This document shows, piece by piece, positions 27,105 to 36,612 of a stretch of 56,074 nt of DNA. The stretch lies in contig CALSPN010000032.1 of NCBI GenBank assembly GCA_943788245.1, positions 1 through 56,074 on the forward strand. Reading direction: 5' to 3'. Position numbers and translations under genes: made by a program. The DNA is from an uncultured Verrucomicrobiae bacterium. Its GTDB lineage: Bacteria > Verrucomicrobiota > Verrucomicrobiia > Limisphaerales > AAA164-E04. A model generated the notes under the pieces. It worked only from the letters and a program-made list of their open reading frames with translations. It was not told where the DNA came from and did no database searches. Each line of letters begins with the position of its first letter. Position 1 is the stretch's first letter.

Positions 27105-27685
27105 TGGTGTAATAAATCAAAATCACCATGAAAAAACCAGTCAGGGAAAAGGCAATGACTCTTACAATCCTCGTCTTCTTCTGCAATGTGACCTGTTCCT
27201 CTTCACGAACCGCCTGAAGCTCCATGATTTTGTTTTCAATCATCCGCTCAGCTTTCAAGTCCTTGAGCGGATACACCAATAAGGCGTTATCATCAGGTCC
27301 GAAACCGGCAGGAAATTTTGCTCTCTCTTCTTCTGTCGGTTTCCGGAACCCGATCTGCTTCCAGAAATCCGCTTTTTCGGCGTGTCCAGACCCGGTGTGC
27401 ACTTTGATTCCCAAACAAAATCTTTAACCTGTTCCAGAGTTTTGCCCTAACAGCAACCTCAGCTTCAGGATGAACAAAGACTTCATGATGCACCCACGCC
27501 TCTTCACCCTGAACTCCTGCACCCAGAGCCCCAAATATACGTCCATCCATTCCTTCCACGATCTGGAAACCCGTCAAACGTTTTTCAAGCTCCTGTATGG
27601 GAAACAGAGCAGTTTGCCATAATTCTCGCAGGATTTCGATGTCCTCGAGCGTGGCGCGTCGAAAATAGAAGGTTAGTTCTGACAT
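27067..27685 (-). CDS. GNAT-like protein with C-terminal membrane helix (one frameshift)
   Basis: Restoring one base at CCC 27410-27412 gives a product of about 205 residues. The N-terminal half (YFRRATLEDIEILRELWQTA, then HEVFVHPEAEVAVRAKLWNRL) resembles a GNAT acetyltransferase. The next part (KVHTGSGHAEKADFWKQIGF, KPTEEERAKFPAGFGPDDNA) is in the second frame. The C-terminus has a coiled coil (MIENKIMELQAVREEEQV) and one membrane helix (VIAFSLTGFFMVILIYYTI). An acetyltransferase fold anchored in the membrane is unusual, and the donor and acceptor are unknown. It converges with lipA. Confidence 0.6.
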
Positions 27686-28015
27686 GGGTTACTTTGATAC
27701 CTTGACCCGATTCCATACACTTGGCAACCCTTCGAAAATTTTTGGATTCATTTTGGATTTGGAGCAACAAAGCAGGAAAAGCAGCGTGACCAACCCCTTC
27801 CTGATCATCGATGAATGCAAGCCTTCATGATGAACAACCTCAATGCTTTCATGCCATCTACCAACGCGCCAATGGTTTCAACGGGAGCTTTTCTAGCCCG
27901 AGAATCGGAGACTTCATACGACTAGGGTCAGAGGATCTCGTGTCAATCTCATCGAGTTTTACCTTCGGATTTTGGGGTTTCTCCACCGGACATTGTGGGT
28001 TAGAATGCTGACAAT
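27686..28015. other. 330-bp region between GNAT-like gene and small ebo-linked gene
   Basis: No clear gene is seen. A possible minus-strand gene of 63 codons (27993 to 27805) reads MSGGETPKSEGK, then LDEIDTRSSDPSRMKSPILG, KLPLKPLA and LVDGMKALRLFIMKACIHR if one base is removed at A4 and one added near 27858, keeping length in register. This is weak because two repairs are needed. Otherwise the region must hold the promoter of the gene at 28016. Confidence 0.3.
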
Positions 28016-28298
28016 ATGAGCACCATGACACGACAACAAGTGTTGGATATGTATTTTTATGGACGCCCGCCACAAGTTGATTGATCTGGCGGGGTTTCTG
28101 GATCGAGTGGATCGCGCACCTGGGGAAAATGACTTCCGGATGGACGCCCTCAGGGAAGCCATAAAACATCTCGAGGCAAATGAAAAAAATCGAGCAGCCA
28201 AAGTTCTGATGACTTTCAGTGATCCGACAAATGAACCTATTCAAACAGCAACGACCAAAGCTGCTTGCGGAGCATGGCCCGGTAATACCCAGGGTTAA
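28016..28298 (+). CDS. Small conserved-looking protein upstream of eboB (one frameshift)
   Basis: From ATG 28016 the frame reads MSTMTRQQVLDMYF, then breaks at T5 28054-28058. With four T residues it continues MDARHKLIDLAGFLDRVDRA, DALREAIKHLEANEKNRAA, VLMTFSDPTNEPIQTATTKA and ACGAWPG. The product has about 93 residues, is soluble and mostly helical. I cannot name a domain, but the run of strongly coding-like sequence and the 22-bp gap to the EboB-like gene argue for a real gene in the same operon. Confidence 0.6.
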
Positions 28299-28320
28299 AT
28301 AAGGAACGAAAGAGAACAAG

Positions 28321-29128
28321 ATGCGTTATATCGAACCACATGGTCACATGGTAAGCCGAACCACTGACGATTACATAGCCATGGTCACCTCGGGTTGCCA
28401 GGCAGTTTGCGAGCCTGCATTCTGGGCCGGATTTGACCGCAGTTCAGCACAGGGTTTCTACGACTATTTTTGTCAATTGACCGAACATGAACCAAAGCGT
28501 GCGGCTAAGTTTAATTTACCTCACTATTCCTGGCTTTGTATCAATCCCAAAGAATCGGAAGATTTGAGACTCGCCGATGATGTTCTGTCGCTTATTCCAG
28601 ACTTTATCGATAAGCCCAATGTGCTCGGCATTGGCGAAATCGGTCTGAACAAGAACAGTAAAAACGAACTGACGGTTCTGGAAAAAACACATCCAGATCG
28701 CAGCCGAACATGATCAGTTGATCCTGGTGCACACACCTCATCTGGAGGACAAATACAAAGGAACACGGATGATCTTGGATGCCTTGAAAAATGACTCCCG
28801 CATCCGCCCCGACCGATGCATCATTGATCATGTCGAGGAGCACACCATTGGGATGGTATTGGATGAAGGGTTCTGGGCAGGAATGACATTATATCCTGAG
28901 TCCAAATGCAGCCACAGCAGGGCCATTGACATGCTCGAGAATTTTGGTACGAATCGCATCTGGATGAACAGTGCCTGCGATTGGGGAATCAGTCGCCCAC
29001 TTGCCGTGCCACATGCGGCACTGGAAATGAGACAGCGCGGCCATCAAAATGATTGGATCGACAAAGTGACTTTCCAAAACCCAATTTCCTTCATGAGCCA
29101 GTCACCCAAATTCAAAATCAAAGGCTGA
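28321..29128 (+). CDS. eboB: TatD-like metal hydrolase, EboB-type (one frameshift)
   Basis: The N-terminal part reads [20 protein letters not shown] (metal-binding HxH), [32 protein letters not shown] and GIGEIGLN. After A6 28682-28687 the frame shifts; with five A residues it continues [39 protein letters not shown] and [18 protein letters not shown]. The whole, about 269 residues, is a TIM-barrel hydrolase of the TatD superfamily matching the EboB branch of ebo clusters, which are linked to export or traffic of metabolites such as scytonemin precursors. It is followed by EboE. The substrate is unknown. Confidence 0.82.
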
Positions 29129-29206
29129 TCCACCCTGCTCATTAAACTTGTTGCAAGCCATGATTAAGCACATCATGTCAGCAACAAGGAAGTAGATACA
29201 CAGATT

Positions 29207-30385
29207 ATGAGACTGCAGCATGGGCTTCATCTTGCTTATTGTACTAATATTCACAGGGGAGAATCCTGGGAACAGACATTTCAGAACCTCAAGCAGCATA
29301 CGCTGGCTGTCCGCCAGAAAGTGGCGCCTGATGAACCTTATGCAATTGGCTTAAGGCTGGGGCAAGAGGCAGCTAAGGACCTGAGTCAGCCGCAGAATCT
29401 GAGCGCGTTCAAAGCCTGGCTTGAAAAAAACAACTGCTACGTTTTCACGATCAACGGATTTCCATTTGGCAAATTTCATGGCACGCGTGTCAAGGAGGAT
29501 GTCTATCGCCCCGATTGGACGACGCAAGAACGACTGACTTATACAAATTTACTGTTTGATATACTGGTCGAACTTGTCCCTGAAGACGTAGAAGGCAGCG
29601 TGAGCACTGTTCCTGTTTCATACAAGGAGTTCATCACGAACGAGCGTCAAGTACGAGAAGCTCGCAAAAATATTTGGAAATGCATTGAGCACATTGAACA
29701 ATTAAGTGCAAGAACGGGTAAAAAACTCCATCTAGGCCTTGAACCGGAACCTCTCTGTTATTTGGAAACCACGTCGGAAGCCGTTAAATTTTTCGACCAA
29801 ATGCGACAGGATCGCAAAGGTGATTTACGCATTAACGAGCATTTGGGAGTGAATTACGACTGCTGTCATCTTGCCATCGAATACGAAAACCCTCTTGAAG
29901 CTCTGGGACGTCTGAAGGGGCACAAAATCAAAATCAGCAAGATCCATCTCAGTTCAGCTCTCAAGGTACACCCTACCCTGGAAGCCAGGGAAGCGCTGAA
30001 GGGGTTTTCAGATGACGTTTATTTTCATCAGGTTCTTGAGCGAAGAGTAGGAGGCGAAATCGTTCGATACCGCGACCTTCCCGATGCATTGGCATCCAAT
30101 CCAAATAGCCAGCCTCATCTAACGGAGGAATGGCGCATTCATTTTCACATCCCCCTGCACCACCTACCAACCGGACTATTTGACAACACTGTTGACCACC
30201 TGCTTGGAACCCTTGATTTTCTCAAATCCAATCCAGGAATTTGCTCTCATCTTGAAATGGAGACCTATACTTGGGAAGTAATGCCGGACTCCATGAAGCA
30301 AAGGAGCGTCGTCGATCAACTGGTCAACGAATACCTTTGGACACTTGAGCAAATGTCACGCCACGAGTTACTGGATTCGAAGTAG
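29207..30385 (+). CDS. eboE: Metabolite traffic protein EboE (TIM-barrel, xylose-isomerase-like)
   Basis: A 392-residue protein recognisable as EboE by its start (HLAYCTNIHRGESWEQTFQNL), NGFPFGKFHGTRVKEDVYRPDW, VSTVPVSYK, KLHLGLEPEPLCYLETT and YDCCHLAIEYENPLEAL. EboE belongs to the sugar phosphate isomerase/epimerase TIM-barrel superfamily and is needed for metabolite traffic in ebo clusters; its reaction is not known. Candidate metal ligands are the Glu in LEPEP and His in CCHLAIE. It lies 78 bp after EboB. EboA, the UbiA-like EboC, EboD and EboF are not seen nearby. The stop is 2 bp from that of the convergent hisH. Confidence 0.87.
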   Translation: MRLQHGLHLAYCTNIHRGESWEQTFQNLKQHTLAVRQKVAPDEPYAIGLRLGQEAAKDLSQPQNLSAFKAWLEKNNCYVFTINGFPFGKFHGTRVKEDVYRPDWTTQERLTYTNLLFDILVELVPEDVEGSVSTVPVSYKEFITNERQVREARKNIWKCIEHIEQLSARTGKKLHLGLEPEPLCYLETTSEAVKFFDQMRQDRKGDLRINEHLGVNYDCCHLAIEYENPLEALGRLKGHKIKISKIHLSSALKVHPTLEAREALKGFSDDVYFHQVLERRVGGEIVRYRDLPDALASNPNSQPHLTEEWRIHFHIPLHHLPTGLFDNTVDHLLGTLDFLKSNPGICSHLEMETYTWEVMPDSMKQRSVVDQLVNEYLWTLEQMSRHELLDSK

Positions 30386-30387
30386 AC

Positions 30388-31003
30388 TCAGACAAGATCC
30401 ACGAAATTCTTCAAAAGCTGAAGTCCCAATACCTGACTTTTTTTCCGGATGAAACTGAGTCGCAAAGACACGGTCCTTCCAGACAGCCGATGAGAAAGTC
30501 CTGCCGTAATGTGTCTGCCCGGCAACAATTGATTCATCTTCAGGCTCAGGATGATAGCTGTGGACAAAGTAGAAATGGCTATTGTCCGGAATACCCTTGA
30601 AAAGCGGGCAATCAGGGTGCTTGTATCCGACTTGATTCCAGCCTATCTGAGGCACTTTCAAACCGGGTCGTTCAGGAAAGCGCACCACAGACCCCTTGAA
30701 TAAGCCAAAACCGGGCGACTTGCTTTGGAATTCTTCACTACGTTCAAATAAAATCTGATACCCTACACAGATTCCTAGAAACCATGCCCCTTCGTCAATG
30801 CGTCGGCGGGTTGCTTCCATTAAGGCCTGATTCTTCAAGGCAATCGAACAATCATCAAAGGCACCTACGCCCGGAAGCACAATCCCCGGGCATTCATCCA
30901 ATCCACCAGGTTCCGTAACCAGGCGAACCTCCACCCCAAGATGGAGCAGGGCCTTGTGGACACTTCTTAAATTACCGGCGCCATAATCGATCAACGCAAT
31001 CAC
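30388..31003 (-). CDS. hisH: Imidazole glycerol phosphate synthase subunit HisH (one frameshift near the end)
   Basis: HisH is the glutaminase that feeds ammonia to HisF in histidine synthesis. The start is MIALIDYGAGNLRSVHKAL, the nucleophile Cys79 is in FLGICVGYQILFE, and the catalytic His and Glu are in ATQFHPEK. The open frame as given runs to 30368 with an odd tail. Removing one base in T7 30438-30444 yields the normal ending HPEKSQVLGLQLLKNFVDLV and a stop at 30388, 205 residues in all. Neither hisF nor hisA is adjacent, which is unusual because they often form an operon. Confidence 0.93.
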
Positions 31004-31108
31004 GGAGACAATCTAAGCCCCACCGAGAATAGAAGAAAGTTAAAACGTATCGGGGTGGCAAAGACTCTTGGATTGTCAGTTTTTGATGATAGATGTTATA
31101 CCTTCATC

Positions 31109-32552
31109 ATGTTCCGATTCATGACGCATGTTCGAGTATGGCAATGGCTACTGGCCAGTTTCTTGATTCAGATCGCTGGGCTTTTTTCCATCCAGTCAGC
31201 CACACCATCCCGTCCTGTAAAAACCCAATTTCATTGTCATCTTTTGCGATGACCTTGGATATGGTGATATTGGTCCATTTGGTTCGAAAGCAAATCGTAC
31301 TCCTCATCTCGATCGCATGGCAGAGGAAGGGCTTCGGCTTACCAGTTTTTATGTGACTTGCAGCGTGTGTACGCCTTCAAGATCGAGTCTGATGACCGGC
31401 TGTTATTCACAACGGGTTGACATGCACGTGAATGACCGAAATCTATGCGTTCTTTTCCCTGGTGACAAAAAAGGATTGAATCCCTCGGAAAGAACCATCG
31501 CAGAAGTCTTGAAAAATCAAGGCTATGCCACGGCATGCATTGGAAAATGGCACATGGGCGATCAACCGGAATTTCTGCCTACGCGACAAGGGTTTGATAC
31601 TTACTTTGGCATTCCATACAGCAACGACATGACAGGCAGGAAGGATGGCTCGCGTCCACCACTGCCTTTGATGCGAAATGAACGGGTCATAGAAGCGCCT
31701 GTTGATCAAACAAGACTGACAGAGCGCTACACACAGGAAGCCATTCGTTTCATCCAGCAGCATCAGAGGGACCCTTTCTTTATTTACCTGCCTCACACCT
31801 TTCCACACGTACCACTTTTTGCTGGCGCGCAACATAAAGGCAAATCAAAGAACGGCCTTTATGGAGATGTCATCGAGGAACTGGATACCTCGACTGGCGC
31901 CATACTCAATACTTTGAGAAAACTGGGGATTGAACGAAGAACCATGGTCATCTTCACCTCAGATAACGGTGCAACCGGCGGCAAAGGCAGGAGCAATGGA
32001 CCTTTGAGAGGTACAAAAGGAACAACATGGGATGGCGGCATGCGAGAACCATTTGTGGCATGGTGGCCAGGACAAATCCCATCTTCAAGCACCTCGGACG
32101 CGTTAACCTCCACGATCGACCTGCTCCCTACGCTGGCTCATCTTGCGGATGCGGATATACCAACAGACCACACCCTGGATGGATTAAATATCTGGCCGAT
32201 CCTCAACCGCCCCGCTCAAGCAACTTCTCCACACGATTACTTTTATTATTACCAGATGCAGCAATTGCAAGCACTTCGTGATGAACGCTGGAAACTGCAT
32301 TTACCTCTGGTTCCCAAACTACGCAACTGGGGAAAGCCTGAGGCCGAGTCACCCTTGATGTTATTTGACCTGCAGACGGATATTGCTGAATCCAGCAACG
32401 TAGCAAACGAACATCCGGACATCGTGGAGCGAATGCTGAAACAGGCACAGCTGATAAGGCATGAACTTGGTGACATTGCTATTCCCGCTCTTGGACGACG
32501 AGCTTCCGGCTGGAATGACAATCCTGAATTTTTGAGAATGAGAAAACGTTAA
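31109..32552 (+). CDS. Second secreted sulfatase (one frameshift near the N-terminus)
   Basis: ATG 31109 (or 31121) opens a signal peptide (VWQWLLASFLIQIAGLFSIQ). At A5 31219-31223 the frame breaks; with four A residues it continues KPNFIVIFCDDLGYGDIG (metal-binding Asp pair) and NRTPHLDRMAEEG into the open frame. CTPSRSSLMTG carries the Cys for formylglycine (CxPSR type). GKWHMGDQPEF and TSDNGATGGKGRSNG match other active-site segments. It resembles the sulfatase at 22.2 kb closely (shared NYSNDMT-like region YGIPYSNDMT), so the two look like paralogues. Its stop overlaps that of the convergent DUF3616 gene by 3 bp. Confidence 0.9.
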
Positions 32553-33635
32553 GGTTGAAGCCAGCGATAGGTCACACTGCGAAACCGCTTGCCGGACTTT
32601 ACGTCCCAATCCTTACAATCTTTTCCGTTGAACCACCGACCTCCGTCGTCACTCAGTACAAGCAATTCCTGCAGGCCTGTATCGGGAAATATAACCACCG
32701 ATTCAGGGTCAATGGATCGCAGTTCAGGGGTATGCAACTGAGTTACGTCGTTACCTTGTTCATCCCAAATATAGATGGCAGGGCCAAGGTCGCCTTTGTC
32801 CGTATCTGCCACAAAGATGATATGACCGCCAAAGTTATCCGCTCCCCGAATGGTACGTCCCTGAAGATCTAATAATTGGTGTTTTCCAAAACGAGGCCTG
32901 ACACCTGCCACTATATCAACCGGATTGATCATCGGTATCAGCAGGGCCCTGGCTCCTATACGAGGTCCTCGAAAGCACAACCACAAAATACCATCAGAAC
33001 CACTACAAAGACCTTCAATATTGAATCCCTCGGGGTCACTCCCTGCTTCTCCAGCACTTTGCTTGAGGCCCAACTCATCGAAGGCATCGTGATCTTCCAG
33101 GTCATCCATCAAATCTTCATAAACATCGCCCAGAGGCTTGAGATCGAATACACCACTTTCCGATCGTAAACGGGAGTGCCAATAATTTCCTGCGCTCCTT
33201 CTGTTTTTTTACCATCCCGGTCACGCGAATGAGAACCAAGGACAAAAAGGTAATCCTTCACGAGGGCGAGAGCTTCCAGATCACCTTCTTCCTTTTTTTT
33301 CAACTCAAGGGCCTTCCTCAAATTGATTGATTGAATGGGTTTCACCCGGGTCATGGCGCTTGTAAATCAACAAATGACTCGTCTCATCATTGACCACGGC
33401 AAAGTGATCTTTATCGAGAGCGACACCTCCCGAACCGTCGCAGGAACCTCTGAAATAAGCGGTGTGCTGCATGAAATAATCGGCTATCAAAAGAGGTGAT
33501 TTCCCTGGGGGCGATGGCCTTTTCTGATCGTCGGAAGACTTCACACTGGCTACACCCACATCCTGTCAGCAAGGGCATCAAGCCTATGAGGAAAAGAATC
33601 CCCCTGAGGGTCTGTATGCAGCTTTGTTTATTCAT
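32549..33635 (-). CDS. DUF3616 lipoprotein (three frameshifts)
   Basis: From ATG 33635 (MNKQSCIQTLRGILFLIGLM) the signal ends LLTGC, predicting a lipoprotein. Three one-base shifts split the gene: CCC 33555-33557, CCC 33345-33347 and TTT 33157-33159. Repair joins GVASVKSSDDQKRPSP, DYFMQHTAYFRGSCDGSGGV, ALDKDHFAVVNDETSHLLIY and KPIQSINLRKALELKKKEEG to FDLKPLGDVYEDLMDDLED and the family core FNIEGLCSGSDGILWLCFRG, GPAIYIWD. This fits DUF3616, a beta-propeller-like family with unknown function (similar to SdiA-regulated or phytase-like folds). About 361 residues. It is convergent with the second sulfatase. Confidence 0.75.
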
Positions 33636-33693
33636 TCTTGATTGAGTGTACGTTTCACGAGCAAAGGGATGCATCAAAACAATTCCATGACTT

Positions 33694-34606
33694 TCAGGGA
33701 ATGACAATGAGGTGTTTCTTCAGAAAAGACTTCATGAGGTTCAGTCGATGACCATCATAAAACAAAGATCCCCCATGAGCCGCACCATGAATCACCTCCA
33801 TGCTGACGACAGCCCCCGCTTGCTGATAAACCCCAACAAGCTCGTGCGATTGATTGATGGGCATTTGAGGGTCCTGATCACCGTGTATCAATAACAGCGG
33901 TGGATCTGTGGACTCGACATGAAATACGGGACTGGCAAGTTCAGCTAATGAGGCATCATCTTCAGGCTGCGATCCAAGCAAAAGTTGGAGGGCTGGAATT
34001 CTAACGCTCAGGCCATGCGGTGTTGATTGAGAGAGAATGGAGGGTAAGATTGGATGCACCGTAAAACGAAACAATAGCCTGCACATCTGAGGAAGTATCG
34101 GGATGTTCACCCAAATCACCTTCCAGTAATGCATGGCCATTGGTCACCCCCACCAGAGCGGCTAGATGCCCTCCTGCGGATGCACCTGCGATGATGATTG
34201 TCTCCGTGTTGATTCCAAGCCGTTTACTGTTTGCCCGCAAGTATCGAATCGCAGCCTTGATGTCATGAACATTGGCTGGAAATCGAGCTTCGGGGGTCAA
34301 TCGATAATCAACACTGGCAATTGAAAAACCATCCTTGACGAGAGACTTCAGTGGCATGCTGGATTTATTACCCGCTCGCCATGCACCGCCGTGAACCCAG
34401 ACAATGAATGGCTTTTTACTGGAGGTATTGGAGCCATATAGATCCAATTTCAGAAAGCGATCGCCAACTTGGGCATAAGTGAGGTCCTGTTGCATCTTGG
34501 TATTTGATGGAGCACCCTGCATATGCAGAGGAATAGAAACGATGATGATGCACAACCACGCGAAAGCCCATCGTTGAAGTGTCTTCCTTGTCGTTGGGTG
34601 GCACAT
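33694..34606 (-). CDS. Exported alpha/beta hydrolase (one frameshift)
   Basis: The signal is AFAWLCIIIVSIPLHMQGA. The oxyanion motif is WVHGGAWRAGNKSS and the nucleophile elbow GASAGGHLAALVG, typical of esterases of the BD-FAE/HSL group. At GGG 34042-34044 the frame shifts; with two G residues it continues NLTSILSQSTPHGLSV into LLLIHGDQDPQMPINQSHEL (Asp) and GAAHGGSLFYDG (His), completing the triad. The product has about 303 residues. Activity could be on acetyl or feruloyl esters of polysaccharides, a guess from context. It lies between DUF3616 and the DUF1537 gene on the same strand. Confidence 0.82.
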
Positions 34607-34637
34607 GATTCATAGTACAATTGAAGCGTGAACCCGC

Positions 34638-35795
34638 TCAGTCTTCAAGGAATTCATCAGGCCAAGGATAACTTCCCTGGCTTGGGAACGATTCGAATCA
34701 ATGGGGTTTCGCAGGGAAGCAACTCCGGGACACCTTCCTGAGAACTATACACCACCTTGAATCGATCTTGACCAAAGGAGCACACAAGCCGATGAGCCGT
34801 CTCTCCTCCTTCAACCAGCATTTGATCAACCGTCCGATGACGACACAATATGTGAACGGCCTTCACCAAGCGACACGCAGGATGGGAGGGATCACTCGAT
34901 GAGTTCACATGATTCCCATCCATACCAACCATGCACTTGCGCGAGTGTTGCATGGCCTCCCCAAACACGCGCACACCAGTCATTCAGGTAATACAGGATC
35001 ATCACTGCTCATCCAAGCTTCGGGCAACAAGTGTACGGCCCAACCCTGATGATGACATTGTTCAATGCGCCCCGAATCGATCGCAGTCTGGCTTCCACAA
35101 ATCATTAACCTTGTTAGTGGGGTAGTATCCCTCTGGGTTGAATGATGATCACTGTCATGCGGATGACGGTGTTTCAAAAGACTACTAAAAAAATCCACAC
35201 CTCCTGCAGCCAGTGAATCAAAAGGCAATTTCTTCGCCCAATCATTGACTTCTTCGGGCAAACTGACATCCGGAACAATCAACCTCCTGTGATCTTTGGG
35301 CCCCATTTTATCCTGATAGCTCAAGACTTCCAGATCATCAGAAGAACCAAGCAATTTCATGACATTGGATGTCGTTGCAGGAAAAACCGGATCTCGAGCG
35401 AACATCGTTTGATGCAATGGTGTATCATGGATGAAGTATTTCCCTCCCCGTATAACCCGTTTTTTAGATGGGTTCACGCTGATGAGCATACCATTGGCTA
35501 GATCAAAACAACGCATTATCGTTGCCGACTCAGCCAGTACATGCCCGCGTAAAACAGAATCAACTTTTTTAAAAATCCAGGATACTTGCATATCCTTGAT
35601 GACCGGCATCATTCCTTCCAATTGAGCGATTGCATCTTTCTTGTCTAAGCCTCGTGTATGCGCATCGATGGCGACGACCTCGGAGTTGAAGGATGTGCGC
35701 GGAGAGGTATGGATTTCCGCAGAGAAACCAAGGGAGTGGGCAATCCCTGCCGTTTCAGCCGCACCAGAAAAGTCATCCGCTAAAACAAGGATCAT
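34638..35795 (-). CDS. Four-carbon acid sugar kinase (DUF1537) family protein (two frameshifts)
   Basis: DUF1537 proteins phosphorylate four-carbon sugar acids such as threonate, erythronate and denominated relatives. The N-terminal domain starts MILVLADDFSGAAETAGIA, with KKVDSVLRGHVLAE and ISVNPSKKRVIRGGKYFIHD. The C-terminal nucleotide-binding part (QMLVEGGETAHRLVCSF, PGSYPWPDEFLED) is in other frames. Shifts occur at TT 34983-34984, where one more base joins DPVLPE to TGVRVFGEAM, and CCC 34675-34677, where one fewer gives the family ending PGSYPWP and a stop at 34638. Restored length is about 385 residues. No PdxA2 or aldolase partner is adjacent. Confidence 0.8.
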
Positions 35796-35873
35796 AGAAA
35801 GTGGCGCAAGGCAGGAAATGTTTTGTAACTCACACCTACTCCAGACAGGGTGCGAGGAGGTGTAGGGATTGAT

Positions 35874-36530
35874 TCACTGGGATGATGCATTGGAAGGACA
35901 TAAATCCTTTATTTCGCATAAGGCACATTGCGGACTTCGGGCAGCACATCGGCGTCGGCCATGCCAGATCAGCCAATGACTGAACATAGTCCAATGATGG
36001 GGTGCCACTAATTTCTGTAAATCCTGTTCGACCTTCTCTGCCGAATTTGCCTTGGAAAACCTGAGACGTTCAGACAGTCGCTTCACATGTGTGTCCACAA
36101 CAATACCTACCTGTATCTCAAATGCATTTCCCAGAACAACATTGGCGGTCTTGCGACCAACGCCGCCCAACTGCACAAGTTCTTCCATGGTTTCAGGAAC
36201 TTGGCCCCGATGATCTTCAACTAGTTTTTGAGAACATAAACGGATATTCCTGGCCTTGCTTCGAAACAATCCTATACGCCGAATATCATTCTCCAATGCT
36301 TCCTGGCTGGCAATGGCATAATCCTGCGCTGTCTTGTATTTTTCAAACAGATCACTGGTGACGATGTTCACCTGCTTGTCAGTGCATTGTGCGGATAAAA
36401 TAGTGGCGATGAGCAACTCCAGAGGATTCGTGTAAACAAGCTCACAATGGGCATCAGGATAGGTTTCCTTGAGTGCCCGGATCACCAGTTGCATGCGATC
36501 TTTCTTGGATTGAAGAGACTCTCTGGGCAT
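35874..36530 (-). CDS. nth: Endonuclease III
   Basis: A 218-residue base-excision repair glycosylase/AP lyase for oxidised pyrimidines. The helix-hairpin-helix is LVQLGGVGRKTANVVLG with the catalytic Lys, and the catalytic Asp is in GIVVDTHVKRLSERL. The iron-sulfur cluster motif is CAARSPQCALCEIKDLCP, with C-X6-C-X2-C-X5-C spacing intact. The gene starts at ATG 36530, is on the same strand as kamA upstream (82-bp gap) and has an unbroken frame. Confidence 0.96.
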   Translation of the reverse strand: MPRESLQSKKDRMQLVIRALKETYPDAHCELVYTNPLELLIATILSAQCTDKQVNIVTSDLFEKYKTAQDYAIASQEALENDIRRIGLFRSKARNIRLCSQKLVEDHRGQVPETMEELVQLGGVGRKTANVVLGNAFEIQVGIVVDTHVKRLSERLRFSKANSAEKVEQDLQKLVAPHHWTMFSHWLIWHGRRRCAARSPQCALCEIKDLCPSNASSQ

Positions 36531-36612
36531 GAGTTAGATATTAAAGAGGCGAATATCAGGAAAAGCAAACGGTGGTTCAAAGCCAGAAGGAAAATATAAA
36601 AAAATCCTGACT

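Noticed and set aside
27858..28319. 153-residue minus-strand frame opposite the small ebo-linked gene
   Set aside because: Most of it is a shadow of the plus-strand frame. Only a short stretch near 27870-27990 looks coding, and I report that separately as weak.
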